64,000 nucleotides of DNA from SAR86 cluster bacterium (GCA_003331605.1 QOPD01000002.1:1-64000), one strand, 5' to 3'. Positions 37,301 through 45,976 are shown, counted from the stretch's first letter. Notes: generated by a model not told the origin, from the sequence alone. Translations and numbers: made by a program.

Positions 37301-38367
37301 TTCTTAAAGACTAGATTAAGACTTAGGAAGTAATTTAATATAAGTCCTGCCAATATGCCAATTAATGCTGATGAAATCTCAGAAAAGTTGTTGATATAAA
37401 ATTGTGAAGCTACTCCTATATTAGCTAGGATAGAAAAAGAGTTAGTAAAAGAATATTTAATTAATCCACTTAGCCTTTCAGAAAACGTTTTATGTAAATT
37501 ATGAAAGGTGAGGTAGTTATTTAAGAAATAATTCGAAGTCATAGCTATTAAAGTACTGATAGCATTTGCAACTACAAATCCGAAAGATAGTAGCAGAAAA
37601 CTTAAAATACTTATATGAATAACAACCCCTACAGATCCAACAATAGCGAAAACAAAGAAACTTGCTGGCAGTAGACCTTTGGTCACATTTTCAACAATTT
37701 GCCCTAACATGTTGAAAATAGTAGAAATGTTAAGCTTGCTGTCTCCAGCTACCCTAGGCCGAAAATTGATTTGCACCTCATCTGATTTCAATGTTCTATT
37801 AAGCATCAAAATATCAAATAAAATCTTGAAGCCATCTTTATATAATCGATCCTGTATATTTTCTATAATGCTTTTCTTTATAAGAAATAATCCAGTCATT
37901 GGGTCTGTCAGCTTTTTTTTCAGAAAAGAGTTGGCAAAGGAAATTCCTGCATCGCTTAAGCTCTTTCGATTTTTTGAAAGCGCAATTTCAGATGATAAAT
38001 TAAGAAACCTTGAACCTGAGACAAGGTCGAGATCGTATGCATTCTTGTGTTCAATCATTTTTATTATATCTTTAGGATCATGTTGACCGTCACCATCCAT
38101 CACACATATTAGTTCTTTCGATGAGAGTGCTACACCTTCCACAACTGCAGAGGATAGTCCTTTTTTCCAAGTTCTTCTAATACACAAGATATTTCTATTT
38201 TCTATAGATCGTTTTTTAACTAGCTCACTTGTTCCATCAGGACTATTATCATCCACAACAATAATTTCATAATTATGACCAGCTAGTTTTAGTTCAATTT
38301 CATTAAGAACATTTACTATGTTTTCCGATTCATTGTAGGTGGGTATAACTATGCTTACTTCAGACAT
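37297..38367 (-). CDS. GT2 glycosyltransferase fused to GtrA domain (DPM1-like)
   Basis: The 356-residue protein has an N-terminal GT-A fold resembling polyprenyl-phosphate mannosyl/glucosyl transferases: VSIVIPTYNESENI, VVDDNSPDGTSE, the metal motif DGDGQHDP and GSRF. Residues from about 230 form four membrane helices of a GtrA domain (FFVFAIVGSVGVVIHI, ending in NLVFKK). It would charge undecaprenyl phosphate with a sugar and help flip it for the neighbouring GT-C-like protein. It overlaps the ychF stop by 8 nt and is at the distal end of the lolB-to-ychF operon. Confidence 0.9.
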   Translation of the reverse strand: MSEVSIVIPTYNESENIVNVLNEIELKLAGHNYEIIVVDDNSPDGTSELVKKRSIENRNILCIRRTWKKGLSSAVVEGVALSSKELICVMDGDGQHDPKDIIKMIEHKNAYDLDLVSGSRFLNLSSEIALSKNRKSLSDAGISFANSFLKKKLTDPMTGLFLIKKSIIENIQDRLYKDGFKILFDILMLNRTLKSDEVQINFRPRVAGDSKLNISTIFNMLGQIVENVTKGLLPASFFVFAIVGSVGVVIHISILSFLLLSFGFVVANAISTLIAMTSNYFLNNYLTFHNLHKTFSERLSGLIKYSFTNSFSILANIGVASQFYINNFSEISSALIGILAGLILNYFLSLNLVFKK

Positions 38368-39448
38368 TAAATTTAAAATGTATTACGTCACCATCTTGAA
38401 CAATATACTCTTTTCCTTCAAGTCTTAATTTTCCATTTTCTTTGGCAGCAGCTTCACCCTCATATTTAATATAATCCTCATATGATATTATTTCTGCTTT
38501 GATAAACCCCTTCTGAAAGTCAGTATGAATTTTTCCTGCTGCTTCAGGTGCACTTGACCCCTTTTGTATAGCCCATGCTCTTACTTCTTTGGGGCCAGCA
38601 GTAAAGTATGAGAAAAGATTAAGCATTTCAAAACCTTTCCTAATAATTTTATTTAAAGCTGGCTCAGACTGTCCTAGCAGTGCAAGATACTCTTTTTTAT
38701 CACCTTCCTCTAAATCTATAAGTTCTCCTTCTGCTTTTGCGTAAACTCTTATCACACTACTATCCACACTTTTCGCATGATTTTCTAACTCTTCAATAAA
38801 TATGTTTTTTTGCTCATCTTCATGAAGATTAGCAACATAAATAAAAGGTTTTGCTGTCACTAACTGTAACTGCTTCATAAAGGTTTTTTCTTCATCGCTA
38901 ATGTTGACAAGTTTTGCCGGCTTAGAATCACTCAAAACACTATAGACTTTCCCCAAAAACTTATGCTCTGCTTCAATAGATTTAACGCCACTTCTTAATT
39001 GTTTAGAAATACGCTCAAGCTTTTTTTCAACCATCTCTAGATCGCTGAGAATAAGCTCTGTTTCTATTGTCTCAAGATCATCAATTGGCGATATTTTCCC
39101 CTCAACATGTATGATGTTGGGATCCTCAAAACAGCGAATAACATGAGCAAAGCATTGCGTTTCGCGGATATGTGATAAAAATTTGTTGCCGAGGCCTTCA
39201 CCAGAATGTGCACCTTTAACCAGTCCAGCAATATCAACAAATTCCATAAAAGAAGGAATTGTTTTTTCAGGTTTATTTATCTCAGATAACTTATTTAATC
39301 TCTCATCAGGAATATTTACTCTAGCAATGTTTGGTTCTATCGTGCAGAAAGGAAAGTTCTCTGCGTCAATTTTTTGTGAAGTAAGTGCGTTAAATAAGGT
39401 CGATTTACCTACATTTGGCAATCCAACTATCCCGCATTTAATACTCAT
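38360..39448 (-). CDS. ychF: Redox-regulated ATPase YchF
   Basis: OBG-family P-loop protein that binds ATP and ribosomes. The 362 residues match the family. GLPNVGKSTLFNALTS (residues 8-23), DIAGLVKGAHSGEGLGN, and VANLHED in place of the GTPase NKxD motif explain the ATP preference. A coiled-coil helical domain and the C-terminal TGS domain (FFTAGPKEVRAWAIQKG; AAKENGKLRLEGKEYIVQDGD) follow. It overlaps pth by 4 nt, the usual pth-ychF pairing. Confidence 0.97.
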   Translation of the reverse strand: MSIKCGIVGLPNVGKSTLFNALTSQKIDAENFPFCTIEPNIARVNIPDERLNKLSEINKPEKTIPSFMEFVDIAGLVKGAHSGEGLGNKFLSHIRETQCFAHVIRCFEDPNIIHVEGKISPIDDLETIETELILSDLEMVEKKLERISKQLRSGVKSIEAEHKFLGKVYSVLSDSKPAKLVNISDEEKTFMKQLQLVTAKPFIYVANLHEDEQKNIFIEELENHAKSVDSSVIRVYAKAEGELIDLEEGDKKEYLALLGQSEPALNKIIRKGFEMLNLFSYFTAGPKEVRAWAIQKGSSAPEAAGKIHTDFQKGFIKAEIISYEDYIKYEGEAAAKENGKLRLEGKEYIVQDGDVIHFKFNV

Positions 39449-40014
39449 TTTGAGTGAAGTTTATTCATTGCTAGCAACCATTCAAGATGCAATATATCGT
39501 CCAAAGCAAAAATGGCTTTATCAAAAGAGTCAGCAATTAGTTTTTTTTCTTCTGGGCTTGGTTTCTTTATTACCCAAGCATTGGTATCAGCTTTAATTGC
39601 AGGGTGACCAATGCCAAAGCGCAACCTGATAAATTCTTTGCCAACGGTCTTGATAATGTCTTTTAGTCCGTTATGCCCACCATCGCTGCCACCGACCTTT
39701 AATTTAACTTCTGATGGTTGTAAGTCCATATCATCGTGGACAACTAACACCTTATCTAGAGAATTTACTTTATATCTTTTAATTAGGCTAAGTGTTTTTC
39801 CGCTAAGGTTTATAAATGCGTTGGGTTTAACTAAAAGTATACTTTTTTCACCAAAATTAAACTCAGCTATTGAAGCATCTAGTTTCTTACTTGCTGAGAA
39901 CTGTGTATTGAATCTTTGTGCGATTAATTCAACAAAATCGTATCCGAGGTTATGTCTAGTTTTGGAATGCTTATCACCAGGGTTGCCAAGACCAACTATA
40001 CAGAGGTCTGCCAA
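39445..40014 (-). CDS. pth: Peptidyl-tRNA hydrolase
   Basis: Releases peptides from prematurely dissociated peptidyl-tRNA. The 189-residue protein is best started at TTG 40014 (MADLCIVGLGNPG), two bases after the rplY stop; 38 further in-frame codons upstream lie inside rplY and do not resemble Pth. Motifs: VGLGNPG, TRHNLGYDF (catalytic His), KPNAFINLSG, VVHDDMDL (catalytic Asp), GGSDGGHNGLKDI and FIRLRFGIGHP. The GAGGAG sequence about 16 nt upstream lies in the acidic rplY tail and may be its ribosome site. Confidence 0.95.
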   Translation of the reverse strand: MADLCIVGLGNPGDKHSKTRHNLGYDFVELIAQRFNTQFSASKKLDASIAEFNFGEKSILLVKPNAFINLSGKTLSLIKRYKVNSLDKVLVVHDDMDLQPSEVKLKVGGSDGGHNGLKDIIKTVGKEFIRLRFGIGHPAIKADTNAWVIKKPSPEEKKLIADSFDKAIFALDDILHLEWLLAMNKLHSK

Positions 40015-40015
40015 A

Positions 40016-40708
40016 TTACTCGGATTTCTCCTCAGCAGAATCTGAACTATTTTCTCCAGAAGCTTCATTATCGGTTGTTGATCCATCTGATGAATCCTCA
40101 GTTTCTTCTTCCGCATCTTCATCTTCAAAGTCTAGAGCACCACCTTTTGCTGTCAGAACAGATACTAGTACTGGATCTTGGTTTTTTAGTGTGCTTGGAA
40201 AATCATAAGACTCATTCGCAGGTAAAGAGCTTAGACGAACTTTTTCCTTTGATTTAATGTTCTCCATGTCTACTTCAATAGATTCTGGAATGTTAATGGG
40301 ATCAGCAAGAACAGCTACTTCTTGTAAGACATGATTTATAACGCCACCCTCAATTTTAACTCCAAAACATTTTTCCTGATTCATTAAGACAATAGGGACA
40401 ACAACATTCACTTTGCTTCCTTCAGCTACTCGTTGCAAGTCGATATGGGTGAATAGGTTTTTTGATGGATGTTTCTGTATTTCTTTGATAACAACTGTTT
40501 CTTTATCGGCGCCAATTTCGAGCTCAACCAGTGAGTTGAAAACACTTTCTTTTGATACAATTTTAATTAATTCATTATTTTGTACCATTATGGGTTGTGG
40601 ATCTTTGCCACCACCATAAACAATGCCAGGGACTTGCTTATCAGCAATCGCTTTCTTTGCAGACAGTCCACCTACAGCATCTCTTTTATCAACTTTTAGA
40701 TTAATCAT
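40016..40708 (-). CDS. rplY: 50S ribosomal protein L25 (long Ctc/TL5 type)
   Basis: 5S rRNA-binding protein. At 230 residues it is the two-domain form: an N-terminal L25 domain (about 1-95; KVDKRDAVGGLSAKKAIADKQVPGIVYGG) and the beta-rich TL5/Ctc C-domain (to about 190), then a disordered acidic tail full of Glu, Ser and Asp. It lies between prs and pth as in Pseudomonas and many Gammaproteobacteria. It starts 2 nt after prs. Confidence 0.95.
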   Translation of the reverse strand: MINLKVDKRDAVGGLSAKKAIADKQVPGIVYGGGKDPQPIMVQNNELIKIVSKESVFNSLVELEIGADKETVVIKEIQKHPSKNLFTHIDLQRVAEGSKVNVVVPIVLMNQEKCFGVKIEGGVINHVLQEVAVLADPINIPESIEVDMENIKSKEKVRLSSLPANESYDFPSTLKNQDPVLVSVLTAKGGALDFEDEDAEEETEDSSDGSTTDNEASGENSSDSAEEKSE

Positions 40709-40710
40709 AT

Positions 40711-41658
40711 CTATTTAAATAGCTCGCTTATTGAATCGCCCGTTTTCAATCTATGAATCGCTTCTGAAAGAATAGGGGCAACATCAAAGACGTCTATTTT
40801 AGGACATTTTTTTGATTTGTCACCAATATCTATCGAGTTTGACACTATAAGCTTGTCTATCGATGAATTATTTATATTTTCTATAGCATTTCCTGACAAA
40901 ACAGGGTGTGTTATAAACGCTATTACTTCCTTGGCTCCCTTCTCTTTAAGTGCATGACTTGCATTACCAAGTGTTCCTGCGGTGTCTATCAAATCATCTG
41001 GGACAATACATACTTTGCCTTCTACGTCCCCAATAAGATTAAATACTTCTGAAACATTAGCTTTCTCTCTTCGCTTATCGATTATCGCTAAATCTTGGAC
41101 TCCGAGTGTCTTTGCAACCGATCTTGCCCTAAGAACTCCGCCAGTATCTGGTGAAACTACTTGAAGCTCTTCCACATTATAAAAATCAGAAATCTTCTTA
41201 CTCATAATGTTTGAGGTATAGATATTGTCTACGGGAAACGAAAAGAAGCCTTGGATTTGTTCTGAATGTATATCAAGGGTTATAACTCTTGAGACCCCAA
41301 CACCTTCTAACATTTCAGCTATAACTCTTGCACTTATTGGAACACGAGCTGATCTAACTCTTCTGTCTTGTCTGGCATAACCAAAGTATGGCATGACAGC
41401 TGTTATAGACTTAGCAGATGCTCTTTTTAAGGCATCCGACATGAGTATCAGCTCCATTAAGTTTTTTTCAGCAGGCGAATTAGTTGATTGGATGATGAAT
41501 GCATCCTTGCCTCGAACGTTTTCATTTATCTGGACGGAGATTTCACCATCACTAAATGTTCCTAGATCAATCTCACCAAGCTTTAAACCCAAGTTATCGG
41601 CCACACTTTTAGCCAATTGAGGATTTGAGCTTCCACTGAAAATTAACTGCTTATCCAT
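40711..41658 (-). CDS. prs: Ribose-phosphate pyrophosphokinase
   Basis: Makes PRPP for nucleotides, His and Trp. The 315-residue protein starts at ATG 41658 (MDKQLIFSGSSNPQLAKSVA); longer in-frame extensions run through tRNA-Gln and are rejected. Landmarks: FSDGEISVQINENVRGKD, PYFGYARQDR, the catalytic KRREKANVSE loop and the PRPP-binding VPDDLIDTAGT, which has Pro-Asp-Asp-Leu where most enzymes read V-D-D-x-x-D-T. The ATG is 10 nt from the tRNA-Gln CCA with no Shine-Dalgarno. Confidence 0.97.
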   Translation of the reverse strand: MDKQLIFSGSSNPQLAKSVADNLGLKLGEIDLGTFSDGEISVQINENVRGKDAFIIQSTNSPAEKNLMELILMSDALKRASAKSITAVMPYFGYARQDRRVRSARVPISARVIAEMLEGVGVSRVITLDIHSEQIQGFFSFPVDNIYTSNIMSKKISDFYNVEELQVVSPDTGGVLRARSVAKTLGVQDLAIIDKRREKANVSEVFNLIGDVEGKVCIVPDDLIDTAGTLGNASHALKEKGAKEVIAFITHPVLSGNAIENINNSSIDKLIVSNSIDIGDKSKKCPKIDVFDVAPILSEAIHRLKTGDSISELFK

Positions 41659-41668
41659 AATAAAAAAT

Positions 41669-41743
41669 TGGCTGGGGTGGTAGGATTCGAACCTACGAAT
41701 GGCGCCACCAAAAGGCGCTGCCTTACCACTTGGCCACACCCCA
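41669..41743 (-). tRNA. tRNA-Gln (TTG)
   Basis: A 75-nt tRNA on the minus strand, acceptor TGGGGTG/CACCCCA, then G-CCA. The anticodon stem-loop GCGCC-TTTTGGT-GGCGC gives TTG; the T arm is GTAGG-TTCGAAT-CCTAC. It is very like E. coli tRNA-Gln. It lies between ispE and prs, its common place in Gammaproteobacteria, and its first 21 nt are also the end of ispE. GatCAB (51042-54162) implies it is charged by way of Glu-tRNA(Gln). Confidence 0.96.
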
Positions 41744-42550
41744 ATCCGTTTTAAAGTCATAGTATTCTAATCCTTTAAGAGAAAAAATTCTAAAATTATC
41801 TCCATTTTTGGGTTGTAAAATTTGTTTTTCCTCAAAAGTTGGAGATTCTATGAATAATGATGAGCCAGAGCCACTGAGCTTTAGTCTATTTTGTAGATTG
41901 CTGGATTTATTTAAAAGACTCTCATAGAAGTTGTTAAATTCATGGTTTTCCATTAAAAGCGGTTCTAATAACGAATTTTTTTCATAATCTCTCAACTTTT
42001 CTATTTGAAGGTGCTTTGATTGAAATATTTGCGATGTAGAAATATTTATCATTGGACTTAAGAGGAGAAATTCAATGTTTTTAGAAAAAGATTTCTTTAA
42101 TCTTTCTCCAAATCCACCCACATAACAGCTTTCACTATTGATAAAAAAGGGGACATCAGCACCAATTTCTTTGCCCACTTCTTTTGCGTTCAGTTTTTTA
42201 ATTGATATTCCTGAAATAATGCAAAGCAAAAGAATTGTATAGGCTGCATTTGAGCTTCCTCCGCCAAGCCCACTAGCAAATGGAATATTTTTTTTAAGAT
42301 TAATTTGAAAATTGAAATTAGTAGAAAAAGTTTCATTAAAGTATTCAATTGATTTAATAATTAAATTTTGTTCTTGCAGCTCACTATATTCACAAAAAAT
42401 ATCATTTGAATTAGAGGGAACGAAGCTTATTTCATCGAATAGATTTATTAACTGTATATGAGAGGATATATTGTGGTAACCATCCTCTCTAACAGAATCT
42501 ACATTTAAAAAGGTATTTATCTTTGCGGGGGTTTTTATATTAAACATCAT
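41723..42550 (-). CDS. ispE: 4-diphosphocytidyl-2-C-methyl-D-erythritol kinase
   Basis: GHMP kinase of the MEP isoprenoid pathway. The 275-residue protein shows TPAKINTFLNV at the N-terminus, the ATP loop PFASGLGGGSSNAAY and the late KLSGSGSSLFIE. The last six codons (WGVAKW) and the TAA stop are bases 1-21 of the same-strand tRNA-Gln, so a tRNA-processing cut would remove the stop codon. The normal GHMP fold ends before this point, so those residues are probably dispensable. Start ATG overlaps lolB by 11 nt. Confidence 0.95.
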   Translation of the reverse strand: MMFNIKTPAKINTFLNVDSVREDGYHNISSHIQLINLFDEISFVPSNSNDIFCEYSELQEQNLIIKSIEYFNETFSTNFNFQINLKKNIPFASGLGGGSSNAAYTILLLCIISGISIKKLNAKEVGKEIGADVPFFINSESCYVGGFGERLKKSFSKNIEFLLLSPMINISTSQIFQSKHLQIEKLRDYEKNSLLEPLLMENHEFNNFYESLLNKSSNLQNRLKLSGSGSSLFIESPTFEEKQILQPKNGDNFRIFSLKGLEYYDFKTDWGVAKW

Positions 42551-42965
42551 TTAACAAGATTAATATTTTTACATCATCCCTTATAAGCTCTTTAAATATA
42601 GAACATTCAATCTTTTTGTTGCACCCTTTGCTAGCTAAATAGAAAAGCTCTCTTGGCGATATATCAAAAAAATTTACAAGCCTTGCGTCGTAATTACTTG
42701 TATTCCAATTGCCACGATAGGAATTTAATTCAGTGACAAGCTTTATACCTGTGGGGTCATAAAATTTTATATTGATATTATTTTTGGATATTTGCGTCAC
42801 AACATTAAAAAAGAAATTTGCTTCGTCTGAAGTAAAGGAAATTTTTCCTCTTAGATTGTAAGTGTCATTTGAAGAATATAAACTTGCACAACTTATTTGA
42901 AATAAGAGAATAAAGTATATAAATAATTTTTTAATATGAATTTTCAATGTTGGGGCCTCAGTCAC
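42540..42965 (-). CDS. lolB: LolB-like outer-membrane lipoprotein (short)
   Basis: Receives lipoproteins from LolA at the outer membrane. The call rests on position upstream of ispE and divergent from hemA, the lipobox FQISCASLY, and a LolB-like LRGKISFTSDEANFFFNVV followed by a strand-rich body. At 141 residues it is much shorter than E. coli LolB (207), with the C-terminal part missing. Two starts are possible: GTG 42965 with GAGGTGG upstream, or TTG 42947 with GAGG 8 nt upstream giving MKIHIKKLF. Either start overlaps the 5' end of hemA on the other strand. Confidence 0.7.
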   Translation of the reverse strand: MTEAPTLKIHIKKLFIYFILLFQISCASLYSSNDTYNLRGKISFTSDEANFFFNVVTQISKNNINIKFYDPTGIKLVTELNSYRGNWNTSNYDARLVNFFDISPRELFYLASKGCNKKIECSIFKELIRDDVKILILLNDV

Positions 42966-44099
42966 AAATCCACCTCTTTAGAGGTTAGAGAAAAATTTGC
43001 CTTTAATAAAGAGGAGATTAATGAAATTTTGGCAAACATTAAAGATTCAATGCCTTTTGAATCTGGGGTATTTTTATCAACTTGCAATAGAACAGAGTTT
43101 TATACTTTTTGCAAAAGAGCGGAGGTAAAGAATTTTGAGACAAGCTTAAAAAAAGCAGCTAGTAAAAAAATTAGTATTAGAAAAAATGATCAATACCTCT
43201 ATACAGATTTAGATGCCTTTAAACATTTATTAAAAGTAATGACAGGACTTGATTCCATGATTGTCGGGGAGCCCGATATTTTTGGCCAAGTCAAAAAAGC
43301 TTACCAAAACTCCAAGGAACATTCCTACCTGAATAAGCAAATGGAGAATTTGTTTATGAGTGCTATAAGGTTATCCAAAAAAATTCGTACTTCAGCAAAG
43401 CTTTCTAGAAACCCAATCTCAATAGCTTCTGTGGTTGATAATGAGATTTGCAAGGATTGCTCAAGAGTTATGATCATTGGTGCCGGCGATATAGCACAAG
43501 CCTTAATTCCAAGGCTGATTAAAAAGAATCTTGGAATATCGCTTTTTAACAGGTCCAGCGCAGAGATCAACAATATTAAAAGCAAGTCTCTGGAAAAAAT
43601 TGAGAACGAGATAACACAAGTTGATGCGATAGTAATTGCTGCGCCATCAGAAAATCCATTTTTTAGCGATGAGGCTTTGAAAAAAGTATCCAAAAGATTA
43701 CAGGTTTTCGATCTAGCCATTCCAAGGAACATAAATTATAAGATAACAGGTGCCGACATTAAGCTCATAAACTTAGATGAGTTAAGCGAAAAGATTTCAA
43801 CTAACTTGGATTCTAGAAAAGAAGCTGTTAATGAAGCTCTCGTTTTTATTGATGCCAATGCTGAAGCAGAGTATTCAAGAATCAAAGGCTTATCAAACTT
43901 AAAGTCTCAGCAGAAAAATATTAAAGAGAAGCTTAAGTTAATAAAAGAACAGGCCTTAGAAGATGCAAAAGATAAACTCAAATCTGGAAAAGATGTTGAA
44001 GACGTGCTCGAAGACCTTGCTCATGAAATTAATTCAAAAGACCTTTTTCATATTTCAAAGGCACTTGAGCAAACTTTGCAGAAAGCTACCAAGAGTTAA
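42936..44099 (+). CDS. hemA: Glutamyl-tRNA reductase
   Basis: First enzyme of C5-pathway tetrapyrrole synthesis; reduces Glu-tRNA to glutamate semialdehyde with NADPH. The 387-residue protein has the start NFQCWGLSHKSTSLEVREKFAF, the catalytic Cys50 in STCNRTEFY, SMIVGEPDIFGQVKKAY and the NADPH domain VMIIGAGDIAQ. It is slightly shorter than E. coli (418). TATAAA at 42918-42923 may be the -10 with a 6-nt leader. prfA starts 2 nt downstream, as in E. coli. Confidence 0.96.
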   Translation: MNFQCWGLSHKSTSLEVREKFAFNKEEINEILANIKDSMPFESGVFLSTCNRTEFYTFCKRAEVKNFETSLKKAASKKISIRKNDQYLYTDLDAFKHLLKVMTGLDSMIVGEPDIFGQVKKAYQNSKEHSYLNKQMENLFMSAIRLSKKIRTSAKLSRNPISIASVVDNEICKDCSRVMIIGAGDIAQALIPRLIKKNLGISLFNRSSAEINNIKSKSLEKIENEITQVDAIVIAAPSENPFFSDEALKKVSKRLQVFDLAIPRNINYKITGADIKLINLDELSEKISTNLDSRKEAVNEALVFIDANAEAEYSRIKGLSNLKSQQKNIKEKLKLIKEQALEDAKDKLKSGKDVEDVLEDLAHEINSKDLFHISKALEQTLQKATKS

Positions 44100-44101
44100 A
44101 C

Positions 44102-45181
44102 ATGAAGGCCAACATCAGAAAATCACTAGAAAATATTAAGCTTAAAGCAAATGAGCTTTCTGATATGCTTTCAGACCCCTCAATTACCTCTGATATTGAT
44201 CAATTAACAAAACTAAATAAAGAATTTTCTGAAGTTAAAGATATCGTTAACAACTGGGATGAATACCTTGAGCTAGAAAAAAATTTAGTTGACCTTGAAG
44301 AACTCCTCAAGGATGACGAAATGAAAGAACTTGCGAGTGAAGAGAAGAAAGATAACGAATTAAAGCTTCAAGCTTTGGAAGCTCAAATTATGATTCAATT
44401 GCTTCCAAAAGATAAAGACGATAAGCGCAATGCTTTCCTTGAGCTTAGAGCAGGTGCAGGAGGAGATGAGGCTGCTATTTTTGTTGGAGATTTATATCGA
44501 ATGTACGTTAGATTTTCTGAGAGGAGCAACTGGAAATTGGAGAAAGTAAAAGAAATTGATTCTGGCCCAGGAGGCTTTAAAGAGGTTGTAATACGAGTTA
44601 TTGGTAACGAGGTTTATGGAGATCTAAAATTCGAATCTGGAGTACATAGAGTACAAAGAGTTCCACTTACAGAATCTCAGGGAAGAATTCATACCTCTAC
44701 AGCAACGGTAGCTGTTTTACCTGAAATGGATGACATTGAAGAAAAAGACGTAGATATGAGTGAAATAAGAGTGGACACCTTCAGAGCATCTGGAGCAGGA
44801 GGTCAGCATGTAAATAAGACGGACTCAGCTGTTAGATTAACACACATACCTACTGGAATAGTGGTTGAGTGTCAGGATGATCGTAGTCAGCACAAAAATA
44901 AAGCAAAAGCACTAGCATTGCTTTCATCAAAAATTTACGACATAGAAAAACAAAAAGCAGAACAAGAAAAAGCTTCAGAGAGAAAATCGCTTGTTGGAAC
45001 CGGGGATAGAAGTGAAAAAATAAGAACATATAATTTTCCCCAGGGACGAATTACAGATCACAGAATAAAACTAACACAATATAATATTGAGGGGTTTTTG
45101 GATGGAGATATCAATGAAATGGTTGAATCTTTGAAAGCTCAAAATAATGCTGAAAAACTCTCAGAAATTGAAAATCAATAA
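44102..45181 (+). CDS. prfA: Peptide chain release factor 1
   Basis: Terminates translation at UAA and UAG. The 359-residue protein has the RF1 recognition region and the catalytic GGQ in RASGAGGQHVNKTDSAVR (about residues 225-242), plus RTYNFPQGRITDHRI, a class-wide motif. GSGPGGFKEV-type text precedes. It is followed by prmC, the enzyme that methylates the GGQ glutamine, whose reading frame overlaps by 35 nt. Confidence 0.98.
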   Translation: MKANIRKSLENIKLKANELSDMLSDPSITSDIDQLTKLNKEFSEVKDIVNNWDEYLELEKNLVDLEELLKDDEMKELASEEKKDNELKLQALEAQIMIQLLPKDKDDKRNAFLELRAGAGGDEAAIFVGDLYRMYVRFSERSNWKLEKVKEIDSGPGGFKEVVIRVIGNEVYGDLKFESGVHRVQRVPLTESQGRIHTSTATVAVLPEMDDIEEKDVDMSEIRVDTFRASGAGGQHVNKTDSAVRLTHIPTGIVVECQDDRSQHKNKAKALALLSSKIYDIEKQKAEQEKASERKSLVGTGDRSEKIRTYNFPQGRITDHRIKLTQYNIEGFLDGDINEMVESLKAQNNAEKLSEIENQ

Positions 45182-45938
45182 AGAGCATATTAATCAAATT
45201 AAGCAATCTTGGAGCTCTCAATATGGAGACAGCTATCAGGAAGGCTTGCATTTTCTCATTGAGCATCTACCAGCCATTTCAAAAAGTGTAGAAGAAATAG
45301 TTGATGAAATTATTGCAAATAAGCCAGTTCAGCAAATTATTGGAGAATGGCCTTTCTACGATGGAACTTATGTTATTAATGAGGATGTTTTAATACCAAG
45401 GCCAGAAACCGAAGTAATGATAGACCATATCGTTAATAATATTAAATCTTGTAAAAATGTTCTGGATTTGGGAACTGGAAGCGGTTGCATAGCAATAGAA
45501 CTATCAAAGATTTATCCTAGTGCTTGCGTGCATGCTGTTGATAGAAGTGTCCAAGCCCTTGAGGTAGCTAAAAAAAATAATCATCAAACACCCAATAAGG
45601 TAAAACTTTATCAGTCTGATTGGTTTTCAAATATAGAACAGAAATTTGATCTAATAGTTTCAAACCCTCCTTATGTAGCTCATGAAATTGCCACGGACAA
45701 ATCCCTAACGCACGAACCTAATATTGCACTCTATGCAAAAAATAAAGGTATGTCTGATATTGAACACATCATTGGCAAGGCTAAATTTTTTCTAGAACAA
45801 GCAGGCTATTTATACATAGAGCATGGCCAAGACCAAAAAAATAAAGTTCAAAAGCTCATGAGGAAAAATGGATTTAGAGAAATAGAAACGCATAAAGATT
45901 TCTCAGGTAAAGAAAGATTTAGCTTTGCTATGCTCTAG
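45147..45938 (+). CDS. prmC: Release factor glutamine methyltransferase
   Basis: SAM-dependent N5-glutamine methyltransferase for the GGQ motif of RF1/RF2. The 263-residue protein has an N-terminal helical domain (GDSYQEGLHFLIEHLPA), the linking PVQQIIGEWPFYDGTYVINEDVLIPRPETE, a SAM site VLDLGTGSGCIAIELS and the catalytic SNPPYV. The start ATG lies inside prfA (35-nt overlap); no alternative Met fits the N-terminal domain as well. Confidence 0.95.
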   Translation: MLKNSQKLKINKEHINQIKQSWSSQYGDSYQEGLHFLIEHLPAISKSVEEIVDEIIANKPVQQIIGEWPFYDGTYVINEDVLIPRPETEVMIDHIVNNIKSCKNVLDLGTGSGCIAIELSKIYPSACVHAVDRSVQALEVAKKNNHQTPNKVKLYQSDWFSNIEQKFDLIVSNPPYVAHEIATDKSLTHEPNIALYAKNKGMSDIEHIIGKAKFFLEQAGYLYIEHGQDQKNKVQKLMRKNGFREIETHKDFSGKERFSFAML

Positions 45939-45976
45939 AAATTATTAAATATATAAAACTAATCTATTAATTCTTG

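Noticed and set aside
36094..38367. Genomic island inserted at tRNA-Met
   Set aside because: No integrase, no duplicated tRNA 3' end and no IS; the neighbours are ordinary envelope genes continuing the ychF operon.
40015..40128. An N-terminal extension of pth within rplY
   Set aside because: The extra residues are Lys-rich out-of-frame rplY sequence and do not resemble Pth, which starts just before VGLGNPG.
41659..41760. An N-terminal extension of prs
   Set aside because: It translates the tRNA-Gln gene; Prs normally starts near the ATG at 41658.
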